From assembly GCA_022360015.1 (NCBI GenBank), contig JAKSDQ010000003.1, forward strand, positions 310,001 through 374,000: a DNA stretch of 64,000 bases. Direction: 5' to 3'. Shown piece by piece: positions 17,940 to 26,143 of this stretch. Under the pieces are notes generated by a model. That model was not told the DNA's origin, made no database searches, and worked only from the letters and a program-made list of their open reading frames with translations. The stretch is from Cytophagales bacterium (GTDB lineage: Bacteria > Bacteroidota > Bacteroidia > Cytophagales > Cyclobacteriaceae). Position 1 is the stretch's first letter. Every line of letters starts with the position of its first letter. The translations under genes and the position numbers were made by a program.

Positions 17940-19430
17940 ATGAAATTTCTGAATTATAAATATGTAATTGCGTGTGTGTTGGTAATCATTACATGCTGCT
18001 TTAGCGGATGTACCGATGATTTTGAAGCGATAAATACCAACCCGAATGACCCCGAAGTTGTCAACCCTTCCGTATTGCTGCCTAACGTTTTGCGTGAAAG
18101 TGTAAAACGGGTGCACGGACATACCACCCGCTTGCAGAGGCTGGGATTAGACGGAGGTATGTTATGGGTGCAATATTTTGCCAGAAACCAATACACGAAC
18201 GAAGGCGATACCTACTTTACCGTGGCCGATCTGATGAATGCGAATTGGAAGGGTTTTTTCAATGAGTCCCTGATCAACGCCCAGCAAATCATTGACATAG
18301 CTGGTGAAGAAGGCAGCTTGAATGAAAACCAAAACTACGTGGCCATCGGCATGATCATCAAGGCATGGATATTTTCTGTTGTTACCGATACCTGGGGGGC
18401 AGTACCCTATACGGAAGCCCTGGATACTGAGATTATTACGCCGGTCTATGACAGCCAGGAATTAATTTATACCGGTTTGCTGGCCTCTTTGAAGACCGCA
18501 TCTGATTTGCTGGCTCCCAATGGACCAGACATAAGCGGCGATGTTCTTTATCAGGGGGATATCTTAAAATGGAAAAAACTTGCCAATTCCCTCAGGTTGA
18601 GGCTGGCAAATCGCCAGGCAGCTAAAAAACCGGCTGAGTCGGCGGCGATTTTTTCAGAGATTTTAGGTAATACCACTGCCTATCCCATTTTTGAGAGTAA
18701 TGATGAACATGCAGCCCTGGTTCATGAGGCAAGGCCCAGCAATAATCCATGGCATGAAATTATGGTCTTTAGCGGCAGGGAGGACTGGTCCATTAGCCAA
18801 ACATTGATCTCTGCTATGACAGACGGTGCCGGCCACCCTATTGATCCGCGTATTACCGTATACGCCAACCCCGCCATCGGAGGTGAAATGGCAGGGTTGT
18901 ATACCGGAGCCATTAATGGATTGCCTGAAGCTGATGCAAGTGTCTTCATCAACGGTGCTTCCCGGCCGGGTAACTTTTTTCTACAAGAAACTGCGCCTGT
19001 TGTTATTATGAGCTACAGTGAGTTGTTGTTTATCCTGGCTGAAGCCGTGCTGGACGGTGATTACACCGGTGGGCTTTCTGCGAAGGAATATTTGGATCTG
19101 GCTGTCACGGCTTCATTTGACCAATACGGTCTCACCAGCCCGGATGGCTACATCGACGCTTTAAATGCTGACAAGCCTACGATCATGCTTGAAAAATGGA
19201 AAGCCCTTTTTGCCCAGGGAGTGGAAGCATGGACAGAGTTCAGAAGAACCGGGTTTCCGGTACTAACCCCTCCGGGTCCAAACACCATTTTTGAAAATGG
19301 TGGTCAGGTGCCTGCAAGGCTTGAATACCCGAATTCGGAATATTCGCTGAACGGTACCAACGTACTGGCGGGCGTATCCATTAACGGTGGGGCTGATAAT
19401 AAAACTACCGAACTATGGTGGGCAGAGTAA
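17940..19430 (+). CDS. SusD-like (SusD/RagB type 2) surface lipoprotein
   Basis: The 496-residue protein carries a lipoprotein signal with lipobox CFSGC (Cys24) and the opening DDFEAINTNPNDPEVVNPSV that marks the SusD_2 branch (PF12771). Other landmarks are the WKKLANSLRLRLANR segment near 200-215, MSYSELLFILAEAV near 355 and the WKALFAQGVEAWTEFRRTG segment near 420. It should sit as a lid on the SusC barrel encoded 18 bases upstream. Members of this branch are often found with receptors for peptides or for ligands other than classical starch-like glycans. It is followed by a small lipoprotein gene 29 bases downstream. Confidence 0.94.
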   Translation: MKFLNYKYVIACVLVIITCCFSGCTDDFEAINTNPNDPEVVNPSVLLPNVLRESVKRVHGHTTRLQRLGLDGGMLWVQYFARNQYTNEGDTYFTVADLMNANWKGFFNESLINAQQIIDIAGEEGSLNENQNYVAIGMIIKAWIFSVVTDTWGAVPYTEALDTEIITPVYDSQELIYTGLLASLKTASDLLAPNGPDISGDVLYQGDILKWKKLANSLRLRLANRQAAKKPAESAAIFSEILGNTTAYPIFESNDEHAALVHEARPSNNPWHEIMVFSGREDWSISQTLISAMTDGAGHPIDPRITVYANPAIGGEMAGLYTGAINGLPEADASVFINGASRPGNFFLQETAPVVIMSYSELLFILAEAVLDGDYTGGLSAKEYLDLAVTASFDQYGLTSPDGYIDALNADKPTIMLEKWKALFAQGVEAWTEFRRTGFPVLTPPGPNTIFENGGQVPARLEYPNSEYSLNGTNVLAGVSINGGADNKTTELWWAE

Positions 19431-19459
19431 TTGTAAAACCATTTTAAACTGAAAAAATC

Positions 19460-19891
19460 ATGAAATACATATTGACCCTGGCTAAAACATGCTTATGGCT
19501 GCTGCTCCTTACTTATCTCCCGGCCTGTGAAGAAACCGAAGATACCGAATTCGATATTTTAGCTTCACCTGTACTGGCCACATTTGAAGGACAAAACTTT
19601 AAAGCCACCGAATCTGTAGCTGTTACCGCTACATTTTATGAACTGGATAAAAGCGGCATACTCGACCATAATATCGGTATTGACTCAATGGCGATTTCAG
19701 GACTTGACATTCGTGTGTTTATTAATGGCTCGACGAAAATCGGGGATTTTGTAACCGATGCGGAAGGGCAAATCCAATTTGAAAAATCGTGGGATGATAT
19801 CGGTGGGGCAGGTTCCGTTGTCAGGCTCGAATGGGTAGGCGAATACAGCGAAACATCATTTCGAATTTTCCATAATGTCGGGCTGGAATGA
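19460..19891 (+). CDS. Small lipoprotein of a SusCD operon, unknown function
   Basis: The 143-residue protein has a signal peptide with lipobox LPAC (Cys23), followed by an acidic stretch (EETEDTEFD) and a beta-rich domain of about 110 residues with no motif I recognise. The segment FVTDAEGQIQFEKSWDDIG resembles the edge strands of Ig-like or CNA-B-like folds. It is probably anchored in the outer membrane and exposed with the SusD partner. Its position between susD and the aminotransferase suggests a ligand-binding or assembly subunit of this particular transporter. No enzymatic residues are evident. Confidence 0.8.
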   Translation: MKYILTLAKTCLWLLLLTYLPACEETEDTEFDILASPVLATFEGQNFKATESVAVTATFYELDKSGILDHNIGIDSMAISGLDIRVFINGSTKIGDFVTDAEGQIQFEKSWDDIGGAGSVVRLEWVGEYSETSFRIFHNVGLE

Positions 19892-19986
19892 TGGCCCGGC
19901 TGTTTGTGAAAACGGAAAAGTGTTAGTCATTTTTCCACCTTTTAAAAAAATGAAAAACAAAACGACCACTTAAAATCTTAGTTGCC

Positions 19987-21180
19987 ATGTTATCTAAAAT
20001 AAACAGAAGAAGCTGGTTGAAAACCAGTGTTTTAAGTACAGGAGCCCTGGCTGTCGGTGCCGCATTGCCTGCCGAAGCAATCTCCCGGGCTGCCCGGGGT
20101 ACCGCCAGTGAAGGTAAATTACTAGAACTGGGTCCCTTTCTTGGTGAGTACCAGCCCCCGAAGTTCCCCGACCTCAATACGTTGAAAGCACGGCTGTGCT
20201 GGAATGAAAACCCCTATGGCCCATCCCCCAAAGCGATCGAGGCTTTTCAAAAAGCGACTTTTAAAGGCAATCATTATTCCTGGAATCATTTGTATGAGCT
20301 GATAGATAAAATCTCTGATAAAGAAGGAGTTAAGCCGGAAAATATCATGATGGGACCGGGTTCTTCAGACTTGCTGGAAAAAACGGCGATGGTGCTTTAT
20401 ATGAAAGGCGGCAACATAGTTTCCGGTGACCCTTCCTATATGTCACTCGTCAATGTATCCAAATCCATCGGGGCTGACTGGAAGGCAGTCAGGCTTACTG
20501 ACAACTACCAGCACGATCTCCTGAAAATGGAAGCCGCTATAGATACTAATACCAAACTGGTGTACATCACCAATCCCAATAACCCCACCGGCACCATTAC
20601 AGACCGTAAAGCTTTGTATGATTTCTGTTCACGCGTATCCGAAAAGGTGCCTGTTTTCATTGATGAGGCCTACATGGAGTTGGCCGAAGGAGGACTAAAA
20701 AGCAGCATGGCACCGCTGGTAGCAAAGGGTAAAAATGTTATTGTCTCAAGGACTTTCTCCAAAATCCATGGCATGGCTGGTTTAAGAATCGGATACATTG
20801 TGGCCAAAGAAGAGATGCTGGAGAAGATTAAGGCTATTACGAGAGGTGGGATGGGTATTACGGGGCCTTCCATTCATGCAGCTTCGGCTAGTCTGGATGA
20901 TGTTGAATTTCAGGATAAATGTAAAGCCATGATCAGGGAGGCCAGATCGTATACTTTCGAGCTGCTGGAAAGCAAAGGGTACGATTACATGCCGGCAGAA
21001 ACAAATTTCATTATCTTCCCCATCCCTATGGAAGGCGACAAATTCCTGGAAAAAATATATGAAAAAAAAGTGGCTGTGAGGGTCTTTCAGTTCTGGGATA
21101 AAACTTGGTGCCGGGTCAGTATGGGTACCATGAAAGAAATGAAAATATTTGCCCGGGCTTTCGAAGATATCGTAGGGTAA
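19987..21180 (+). CDS. Tat-exported class I/II aminotransferase (HisC-like fold)
   Basis: The 397-residue protein begins with a twin-arginine signal (NRRSWLKTS, residues 6-14, then a hydrophobic stretch and an Ala-rich cleavage region near 30-36). The mature part is a PLP-dependent fold-type I aminotransferase closest to histidinol-phosphate aminotransferases. Visible motifs are RLCWNENPYGPSP (69-81), NPNNPTG (196-202), FIDEAYMEL (225-232) and SRTFSKIHGMAGLRIGY (254-270), whose Lys259 should bind PLP. Export of a folded PLP enzyme to the periplasm is unusual and fits Tat transport of a holoenzyme. Its operon mates are a SusCD importer upstream and an AEC permease 49 bases downstream, so it may transaminate an imported compound before inner-membrane transport. 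Confidence 0.9.
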   Translation: MLSKINRRSWLKTSVLSTGALAVGAALPAEAISRAARGTASEGKLLELGPFLGEYQPPKFPDLNTLKARLCWNENPYGPSPKAIEAFQKATFKGNHYSWNHLYELIDKISDKEGVKPENIMMGPGSSDLLEKTAMVLYMKGGNIVSGDPSYMSLVNVSKSIGADWKAVRLTDNYQHDLLKMEAAIDTNTKLVYITNPNNPTGTITDRKALYDFCSRVSEKVPVFIDEAYMELAEGGLKSSMAPLVAKGKNVIVSRTFSKIHGMAGLRIGYIVAKEEMLEKIKAITRGGMGITGPSIHAASASLDDVEFQDKCKAMIREARSYTFELLESKGYDYMPAETNFIIFPIPMEGDKFLEKIYEKKVAVRVFQFWDKTWCRVSMGTMKEMKIFARAFEDIVG

Positions 21181-21229
21181 CAGTTTCAATCATTAAGCAT
21201 TAAAAACATAATTTAAATACCCTTTTTCT

Positions 21230-22354
21230 ATGGGATTAGCTTTACAAAAGACACTGGCGTTGTTATTATTAATTTTATTAGGTTTCACATTGAGACGGAA
21301 AATCAATGCCAGGGAAAAAATTGATGGAATCAAAACACTGATCCTGAGTGTAGCACTGCCTGCTATGATCTTTGTTGCTTTACTTAAAATAGATGTTGAG
21401 CCCGCCTTACTGATTTTACCTGTGCTGGCGTTAGGATTCAACCTCATAATGCTCACGGCCTCGCGTTATATTCTGCCGGTTTTCGGTGTTAAGAAAGACG
21501 CTCCCGGTTTGAGAACACTCATGATGTTACTCCCTTCCCTGGCTCCGGGTCTCTCTTGTTTTCCTTTCATCATCACTTACCTGGGAGATGAGCCCCTGGC
21601 ATGGGCTGCATTGGCTGATGTGGGTAACAAGGTATTTGTATTAATCGTGTTATATCTTTGGGCTATGAGGTGGTACTATCGACGCCAGAGCAGCCAGCCG
21701 GGAGTAAACCGGGGCAGTAAGATAAGGGACCTGTTACTTTCCCTGGTAAAAGAGCCGGTAAACATGGTCATCATCACAGCACTGCTACTGTTGAGTTTTA
21801 ATATGAATATGCAATCCCTACCTGGTTTTTTCCAGGATTCTATCCTGAAAGTAAGCGCTATCATGACGCCCCTGGTATTGATTTTTATTGGCCTGGCGGT
21901 GAAAATCAAATGGCAGGACTTCCGGCTTATATGCTCACTCCTGGCCTGGCGGGCAGGAGCAGCTTTTTTTCTAAGTGCTATCTTGTTGTCATTGCTGGCG
22001 GTTAAATCACCGGCAATGATTCTTTTGATTGTTGTGTTTCCACAAAGTGCCACGAGTTTCTGGCCATTCGCTCATATGTCGGCGGTCAATAACCTGGAAG
22101 ATAAAAATGCCACCCAGGATAGTAAAAAGACATTTGACCTTGAGCTTTCTTTGGCTGTGTTGGCCTGTTCCCTTCCCTTTTCATCTATTCTGATTCTCAT
22201 GATATTTTCCATGGGAGGTTTCTTCGCCACGCCATCGAATTTAGTGTTAACAGGCTCCGGTTTTTTCCTGCTTGCTGCCGCCCCCTTATTGATCAGGCAA
22301 TTTTCAAAACAAAGGGTGGGTTCAATTTCAGACCAGGAAAAAGTCTCCGCTTAA
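21230..22354 (+). CDS. AEC family (auxin-efflux-carrier type) permease
   Basis: The 374-residue integral-membrane protein has about ten hydrophobic segments in two five-helix halves with a short hydrophilic loop (RRQSSQPGVNRGSKIRD) in the middle, as in the AEC family. Landmarks include the first helix LLLLILLGFTLRRKIN, ILSVALPAMIFVALLKID, and in the second half LVLIFIGLAVKIKWQDF. AEC carriers move small organic anions across the inner membrane. It is the last gene of the susC-susD-lipoprotein-aminotransferase operon and may take up, or export, the 2-oxo acid or amino acid produced in the periplasm. The substrate is inferred only from context. Confidence 0.85.
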   Translation: MGLALQKTLALLLLILLGFTLRRKINAREKIDGIKTLILSVALPAMIFVALLKIDVEPALLILPVLALGFNLIMLTASRYILPVFGVKKDAPGLRTLMMLLPSLAPGLSCFPFIITYLGDEPLAWAALADVGNKVFVLIVLYLWAMRWYYRRQSSQPGVNRGSKIRDLLLSLVKEPVNMVIITALLLLSFNMNMQSLPGFFQDSILKVSAIMTPLVLIFIGLAVKIKWQDFRLICSLLAWRAGAAFFLSAILLSLLAVKSPAMILLIVVFPQSATSFWPFAHMSAVNNLEDKNATQDSKKTFDLELSLAVLACSLPFSSILILMIFSMGGFFATPSNLVLTGSGFFLLAAAPLLIRQFSKQRVGSISDQEKVSA

Positions 22355-22415
22355 ATAACATACAATTTTCCGGGTACTGAAACCCGGGTACTATGTTTGA
22401 ATATAAATTGTTACC

Positions 22416-22448
22416 AGTCATAGTATGACTTTGAGTCATACTATGACT
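22416..22448. repeat. Tandem palindrome, copy 2, after the AEC permease gene
   Basis: AGTCATAGTATGACT (22416-22430), a TTG spacer, and AGTCATACTATGACT (22434-22448). Both 15-mers are identical to copy 1 at 6516; only the 3-base spacer differs. It lies 61 bases past the permease stop, matching the 54-base distance of copy 1 from susD. A partial word, TGACTATGAC, follows a few bases later. Confidence 0.9.
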
Positions 22449-22559
22449 ACTCTCTGACTATGACAACAGCAATACCAGCTATGTAAGTAATCTGCTTTTC
22501 CAATTACTATGACGCCCAAAACATCTTGAAAAACAAGCCCTCATAACGCAAGTGTCTAA

Positions 22560-22649
22560 GGCTGTTGCACAACATTTTCAACAAAACCCTTCGTGTGTCT
22601 TTGTGCCTCCGTGGTGAAAAATGGTGAACCACAAAGTTCCCCAAGATCA
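22560..22649 (+). repeat. Dispersed GTGTCTT repeat, copy B
   Basis: GGCTGTTGCACAACATTTT starts the unit, followed by GTGTGTCTTTGTGCCTCCGTGGTGAA, a short ATGGTGAACCAC turn and a degraded right arm. It lies in the convergent gap between the AEC permease and the HTH regulator. Confidence 0.75.
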
Positions 22650-22785
22650 GACAATTGACCAAACATCTAATAAAAATAATTAATTCATAAATATTCGATA
22701 TTCAATAATTTATTAATTAGTTATATAGTAGTTTCCCAACAGCGTTGCTCCCATCCCCAGAAAATAACAGCACTTTAATGATATC

Positions 22786-22820
22786 ATGAGAGGCACGGAG
22801 GCACAAAGGCAAGATGATCA
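22786..22820. repeat. Detached right arm of the GTGTCTT repeat
   Basis: GAGAGGCACGGAGGCACAAAG at about 22784-22806 reads as the complement of the left arm of copy B (GTGCCTCCGTG). About 130 bases of AT-rich sequence separate it from that copy, as if an insertion had split the repeat. The rest of 22355-22902 holds no supported gene. Confidence 0.55.
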
Positions 22821-22902
22821 AAGTTTTGAGCTATGGCAAGGCCACTTTTATTGTCTTACCCATGATTTAAGTTTTACCATTTTGAAGCACTCCGGGGAAA
22901 GC

Positions 22903-23283
22903 CTACTCTCCATTGTTGGTAGATCCGGGCAAAAGCCGGTCGGACAGTCTTTTGTTTTCGGCCCTTAAGTCGTTGATCATCCGGTAGGCTTTCAGCAACT
23001 CGTCTTTTAGTTCATCCATTTCCATCGCATATTCTTCTTTGGTTTTTTGGCTGTTGTATGGGCCAACAGGTTCCTGCATCAGCTTCTTTAGTTCCGGAAA
23101 ATCCTTTCTGAAGTCGTGAAAAATCGCTTTGCCAATCGTAAGGATAATATCCCAATTCAGTTTATCGTGGTCAAACTTCCAATAAAGCGTACGAACCGGT
23201 ACACCGATTTTTTCTGCAACCCTTACATAGGGAATCTTGCTTTCTTCTATTCTTTGCCTGACAATTTCAGTTTTTGAACTCAT
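22903..23283 (-). CDS. Helix-turn-helix regulator with C-terminal coiled coil
   Basis: I start at the ATG at 23283 (MSSKTEIVRQRIEESKIPY), since the ten extra codons of the longer frame are hydrophobic and overlap operator-like DNA. The 126-residue protein has an N-terminal lambda-repressor-like helix-turn-helix (VRVAEKIGVPVRTLYWKF, about 20-37). An acidic coiled coil (EMDELKDELLKAYRMIND, about 83-100, continuing to DRLLP) follows. It should bind DNA as a dimer in the cytoplasm. Inverted repeats at 23307-23353 just upstream suggest that it represses its own gene. The nearest other genes are on the opposite strand, so its wider targets are unknown. Confidence 0.75.
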   Translation of the reverse strand: MSSKTEIVRQRIEESKIPYVRVAEKIGVPVRTLYWKFDHDKLNWDIILTIGKAIFHDFRKDFPELKKLMQEPVGPYNSQKTKEEYAMEMDELKDELLKAYRMINDLRAENKRLSDRLLPGSTNNGE

Positions 23284-23306
23284 ACTTGCAAAATAAACCA
23301 CATAGT

Positions 23307-23353
23307 ATTGCAAAATTTTACTATTATAGTTGTAAATATTTTGTAATATTTAC
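23307..23353. promoter_or_regulatory. Operator-like inverted repeats upstream of the HTH gene
   Basis: GTAAATATT (23332-23340) and AATATTTAC (23345-23353) form a perfect 9-bp inverted repeat around TTGT. A related minus-strand site, GTAAAATTTTGCAATAC, lies at 23307-23323, nearer the start codon. A third palindrome, AGCAATATTTGCT, is at about 23374-23386. The spacing and similarity suggest a tandem repressor site. The rest of 23284-23710 shows no gene. Confidence 0.5.
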
Positions 23354-23710
23354 TAGTATATGAGAAATTTTTAAGCAATATTTGCTCAACAAAACTTAAC
23401 TGAATTAAATCAGGTCACCGGGTTTATGTATAAATTAATAACTAAATGAGAAAAACAAAGAACTATGAAAAATCCGGAATTAGCTAGGTTTTTAAGAATT
23501 TAATCACCTGTGGAATAACTATCGAGTGATTTAGGTTCACTTTAACCGGGCAATTCAGCCATTGGCAATAATGGCTTTAAATCAAGCAAAAAATTACCTA
23601 CATCTATTCAAAGCAACTATCCCCCGTTGCGATTCAATTGTTTTTATGGCAAAAAATGAAGGCTTTGATTTTTTCCTTCAATGACAAACAACTTTTAAAC
23701 TCAAAAAAAT

Positions 23711-23989
23711 ATGTATTCAAATTTCACCCTACTTCAGTTGATAGAGGAAATGAATTTGTCTTTGACCGCAAGTCAAATATCAAGGCTTGGCATTGATATC
23801 AGCAAATTTGCCAGGGCAAACGGAATCAGATATACCAAAATACGGCAAGTGGAGAAAGGTTTTTCTGTCAAAGTAAACATTTACCCTTTCGAATGCAAGT
23901 TTATTTTAAAAGGCGCTGTACACAAATATCTTGCGCCTAAACGCAGGAGATATGTCAGGGTTCGCCGGCAACGTATTTCCCGGGACTGA
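23711..23989 (+). CDS. Small basic protein, unknown function
   Basis: A 92-residue protein starting at an ATG in good context (AAAAAAATATG). The N-terminal half is helical and amphipathic (LLQLIEEMNLSLTASQISRL, residues 8-27). The middle forms a likely beta hairpin (IRYTKIRQVEKGFSVKVNIY) and the tail is strongly basic (KRRRYVRVRRQRISRD). The basic tail would suit nucleic-acid binding, but no family is recognised. It stands alone, 400 bases from the HTH regulator on the other strand. Codon choice looks like that of neighbouring genes, which is my main reason for keeping it. Confidence 0.5.
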   Translation: MYSNFTLLQLIEEMNLSLTASQISRLGIDISKFARANGIRYTKIRQVEKGFSVKVNIYPFECKFILKGAVHKYLAPKRRRYVRVRRQRISRD

Positions 23990-24324
23990 TTTGTGTTTAG
24001 CAATACGTTCCGAATCACCTTTTCACATCTTCTTTGGCTAAGTTAAAGTTAAAAACCGGTTGAAATGTTTTTCTGTTGGTGTGATGGGAGTATCCCCAAA
24101 AACAACACAGGTCCAGTCATTTAGCAATAGGGTGGTACCCTGGTTAGTTGGCCCTGTACCTTGAAATATTGAATTTCATTGACTAATTTAGAAGGAAAAG
24201 TTATTGATTATTTCCCGGGACGAAATGAATTGTATCACAACTGCAATATGATAGATCCTGATGTAAATGTCTGCTGTGATTGAAAAGTTTTGCGGCATGC
24301 TCCGAAAGCCTTAATATGTAACAC
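23990..24324. other. Gap without a supported gene
   Basis: About 335 bases between the small basic protein and the Gfo/Idh/MocA gene. No frame, repeat or hairpin stands out; the promoter of the downstream gene is presumably here. Confidence 0.4.
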
Positions 24325-25557
24325 ATGAAAAATTTCAACAAAAAACCAGGAAGAAGACAGTTCTTAAAGCAAAGCGGAATGATTGTGACAGCAAGTGCAT
24401 CAGGTTCTCTTGCTAGTCTCGCTTTTGCAAAAAAAGTAAGTGCCAATGATACCATCAATATCGGTATAATAGGTACCGGTCAACGCGGTACAGGACTTGC
24501 TTCGGTATTGCAAAACATGCCGAGTTACAAGTTAATCGCTTGTTGTGACATTTTACCAGACAGGCTTGAAAAGTGTTTGAGCCTCGCAGACAAAGATGCC
24601 AAGGGCTACAGTAACTACAAAAAACTGTTGAACAATAAATCTGTAGACGCCGTTATTATCTCGAGCCCCTTGTCACTGCACCATGAAATGGTCATGGCTG
24701 CTGCCGAAAATGGGAAACATATATTTTGTGAAAAAACCATGGCTTACGATTATGAACAAACAAAAGCCATCAGGAACAAGATAAAAGATTACAAGGGCAT
24801 TTTTCAGGTCGGGCACCAGTACCGTAGCACGCCCATGTATCATAAAGTGAGAGAACTTTTGACCAATGGTCGTCTTGGCAAGGTCAAATATTTCAGATGC
24901 CAATATCACCGCAACAATGACTGGAGAAGACCGGTTGACAACCCTAAAAATGAAAAAACTATCAACTGGAGAATGTACAGGGAGTTTTCAAAAGGGCTGA
25001 CCGCAGAACTATGTTCGCATCAAATCGATATTGTAAACTGGATGACAGATAGTGTACCTATCAAAGTTACCGGATTCGGAGGGGTCGACTACTGGCAGGA
25101 TGGAAGGGAAACTTATGATAATGTTAACCTGATTTACGAATATCCCGATGGCATCAAGGCCAATTTTACCTCAGTACTTAGTAACGCTTTTGACGGCTAT
25201 AAGATCACTATCATGGGAGACCAGGGAACCATAGTGATTGGTCGCGATGAGGCCTGGCTTTATGCCGAAGCCGTGGCCATGAAAAATAATAAAGGAACAG
25301 AAAAGGGCATTGTCGACGGGGTTTCCGGGGCCACAATCAAAAACTGGACACAGGGAAAACCGGTTCCCCTATATTTTGACGACGGAGGCCTGGCCCCTAC
25401 CGCCCACGCCCTCAATGATTTTGAGAAATACGTAAAAGAAAATAAAAAACCTTTTTCAAACGAAGAAACCGGCAAAAACGCAGCCATAGCCGTACACATG
25501 GGCATCGAAGCCATGGATAGCGGCCAGGTAATCTACTGGAAAGACAGGGGAGTGTGA
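24325..25557 (+). CDS. Tat-exported Gfo/Idh/MocA family oxidoreductase
   Basis: The 410-residue protein begins with a twin-arginine signal (RRQFLKQSG, residues 10-18, then a Ser/Ala-rich hydrophobic stretch ending near AND at 40-42). The Rossmann domain follows with INIGIIGTGQRGTGLASV (45-62). The EKP motif of the family reads E136-K137-T138, a variant. The C-terminal alpha/beta domain runs from about 165 and includes ELCSHQIDIVNWMT and HAL near residue 370. Members oxidise or epimerise sugars and sugar acids with bound NAD(P). Periplasmic members are common in glycan-degrading Bacteroidota and act on glycosides. It stands as a single gene here. Confidence 0.92.
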   Translation: MKNFNKKPGRRQFLKQSGMIVTASASGSLASLAFAKKVSANDTINIGIIGTGQRGTGLASVLQNMPSYKLIACCDILPDRLEKCLSLADKDAKGYSNYKKLLNNKSVDAVIISSPLSLHHEMVMAAAENGKHIFCEKTMAYDYEQTKAIRNKIKDYKGIFQVGHQYRSTPMYHKVRELLTNGRLGKVKYFRCQYHRNNDWRRPVDNPKNEKTINWRMYREFSKGLTAELCSHQIDIVNWMTDSVPIKVTGFGGVDYWQDGRETYDNVNLIYEYPDGIKANFTSVLSNAFDGYKITIMGDQGTIVIGRDEAWLYAEAVAMKNNKGTEKGIVDGVSGATIKNWTQGKPVPLYFDDGGLAPTAHALNDFEKYVKENKKPFSNEETGKNAAIAVHMGIEAMDSGQVIYWKDRGV

Positions 25558-25728
25558 GATTGGGTGTGGGTGTGAAGTGTGAGCGGTTATCCTTGGGGAA
25601 AGTGCCCTTGCAGGAACTTATCGATTTGCATGAATACAATGGGCGCAAGGGGTAATTTAAGGTGAAGACCAGCCCAGGTATAACTCCCTATGCCCCAGAG
25701 GGGCAAAACATTGGTAGCAAATCATGCC

Positions 25729-25814
25729 ATCAAAACACATATCGTTCATAGAAAAACAAAAAATCGGCGCCAAACCGTTCTATCAAAACACATATCGTTC
25801 ATGGAGAAACAAAA
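25729..25814 (+). repeat. Direct repeat pair, unit spacing 53 bases
   Basis: ATCAAAACACATATCGTTCA occurs at 25729-25748 and again at 25782-25801, each followed by a near-identical GAAAAACAAAA-type tail. Just upstream is CCCCAGAGGGGCAAAACAT, a word common in dispersed Bacteroidota repeats. Frames across this stretch translate the repeat twice and are not credible genes. The remainder of 25558-25888 shows nothing. Confidence 0.6.
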
Positions 25815-25888
25815 CGAGAATAGAGGTATTGGCCAGATAATAACACAGGTTCCAAAGGACAGCATAAAAAGGTGGGTAAGGTATTATC

Positions 25889-26143
25889 TCAAAGGAGATT
25901 ATATTTCTTCAGCAAGGCATTTAATTCGGGAATCGAGGGGTTCTTTAGGTGGTCGGTGCCTAATATCAGGGTTGGAAATTTAAGTTGTCCGTCGTAAAGC
26001 TTCTTTACCTCCCCGGCGGCTTTTTCATCGGTTTCGACATTGTAATCTTCAAAATCAATCCACTTGGATTGCAGGTAATTCCTTAAATTTGCAGATTTTG
26101 GGCACCAGCCGGTGCCATACAGTTTGATTATGGGTTTATCCAT
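25889..26143 (-). CDS. Glutaredoxin family protein with monothiol CPKS site
   Basis: The 84-residue thioredoxin-fold protein has the glutaredoxin start IIKLYGTGWCPKSANL. The active site is C14-P-K-S17, so only one cysteine is present. FPTLILGTDHLKNPS carries the cis-proline typical of the fold. It acts in the cytoplasm on glutathione- or thiol-mixed disulfides. The ATG overlaps the stop of the upstream Kef-type antiporter by one base (TGATG), which means translational coupling. Since Kef exchangers are controlled by glutathione adducts, the pairing suggests redox control of ion exchange. Confidence 0.85.
   Translation of the reverse strand: MDKPIIKLYGTGWCPKSANLRNYLQSKWIDFEDYNVETDEKAAGEVKKLYDGQLKFPTLILGTDHLKNPSIPELNALLKKYNLL

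Noticed and set aside
25729-25814. Possible CRISPR array
   Set aside because: Only two repeats with one spacer and no cas genes in the window.
25690-25983. 97-codon frame over the direct repeats
   Set aside because: It translates the same repeat twice and ends inside the glutaredoxin gene on the opposite strand.
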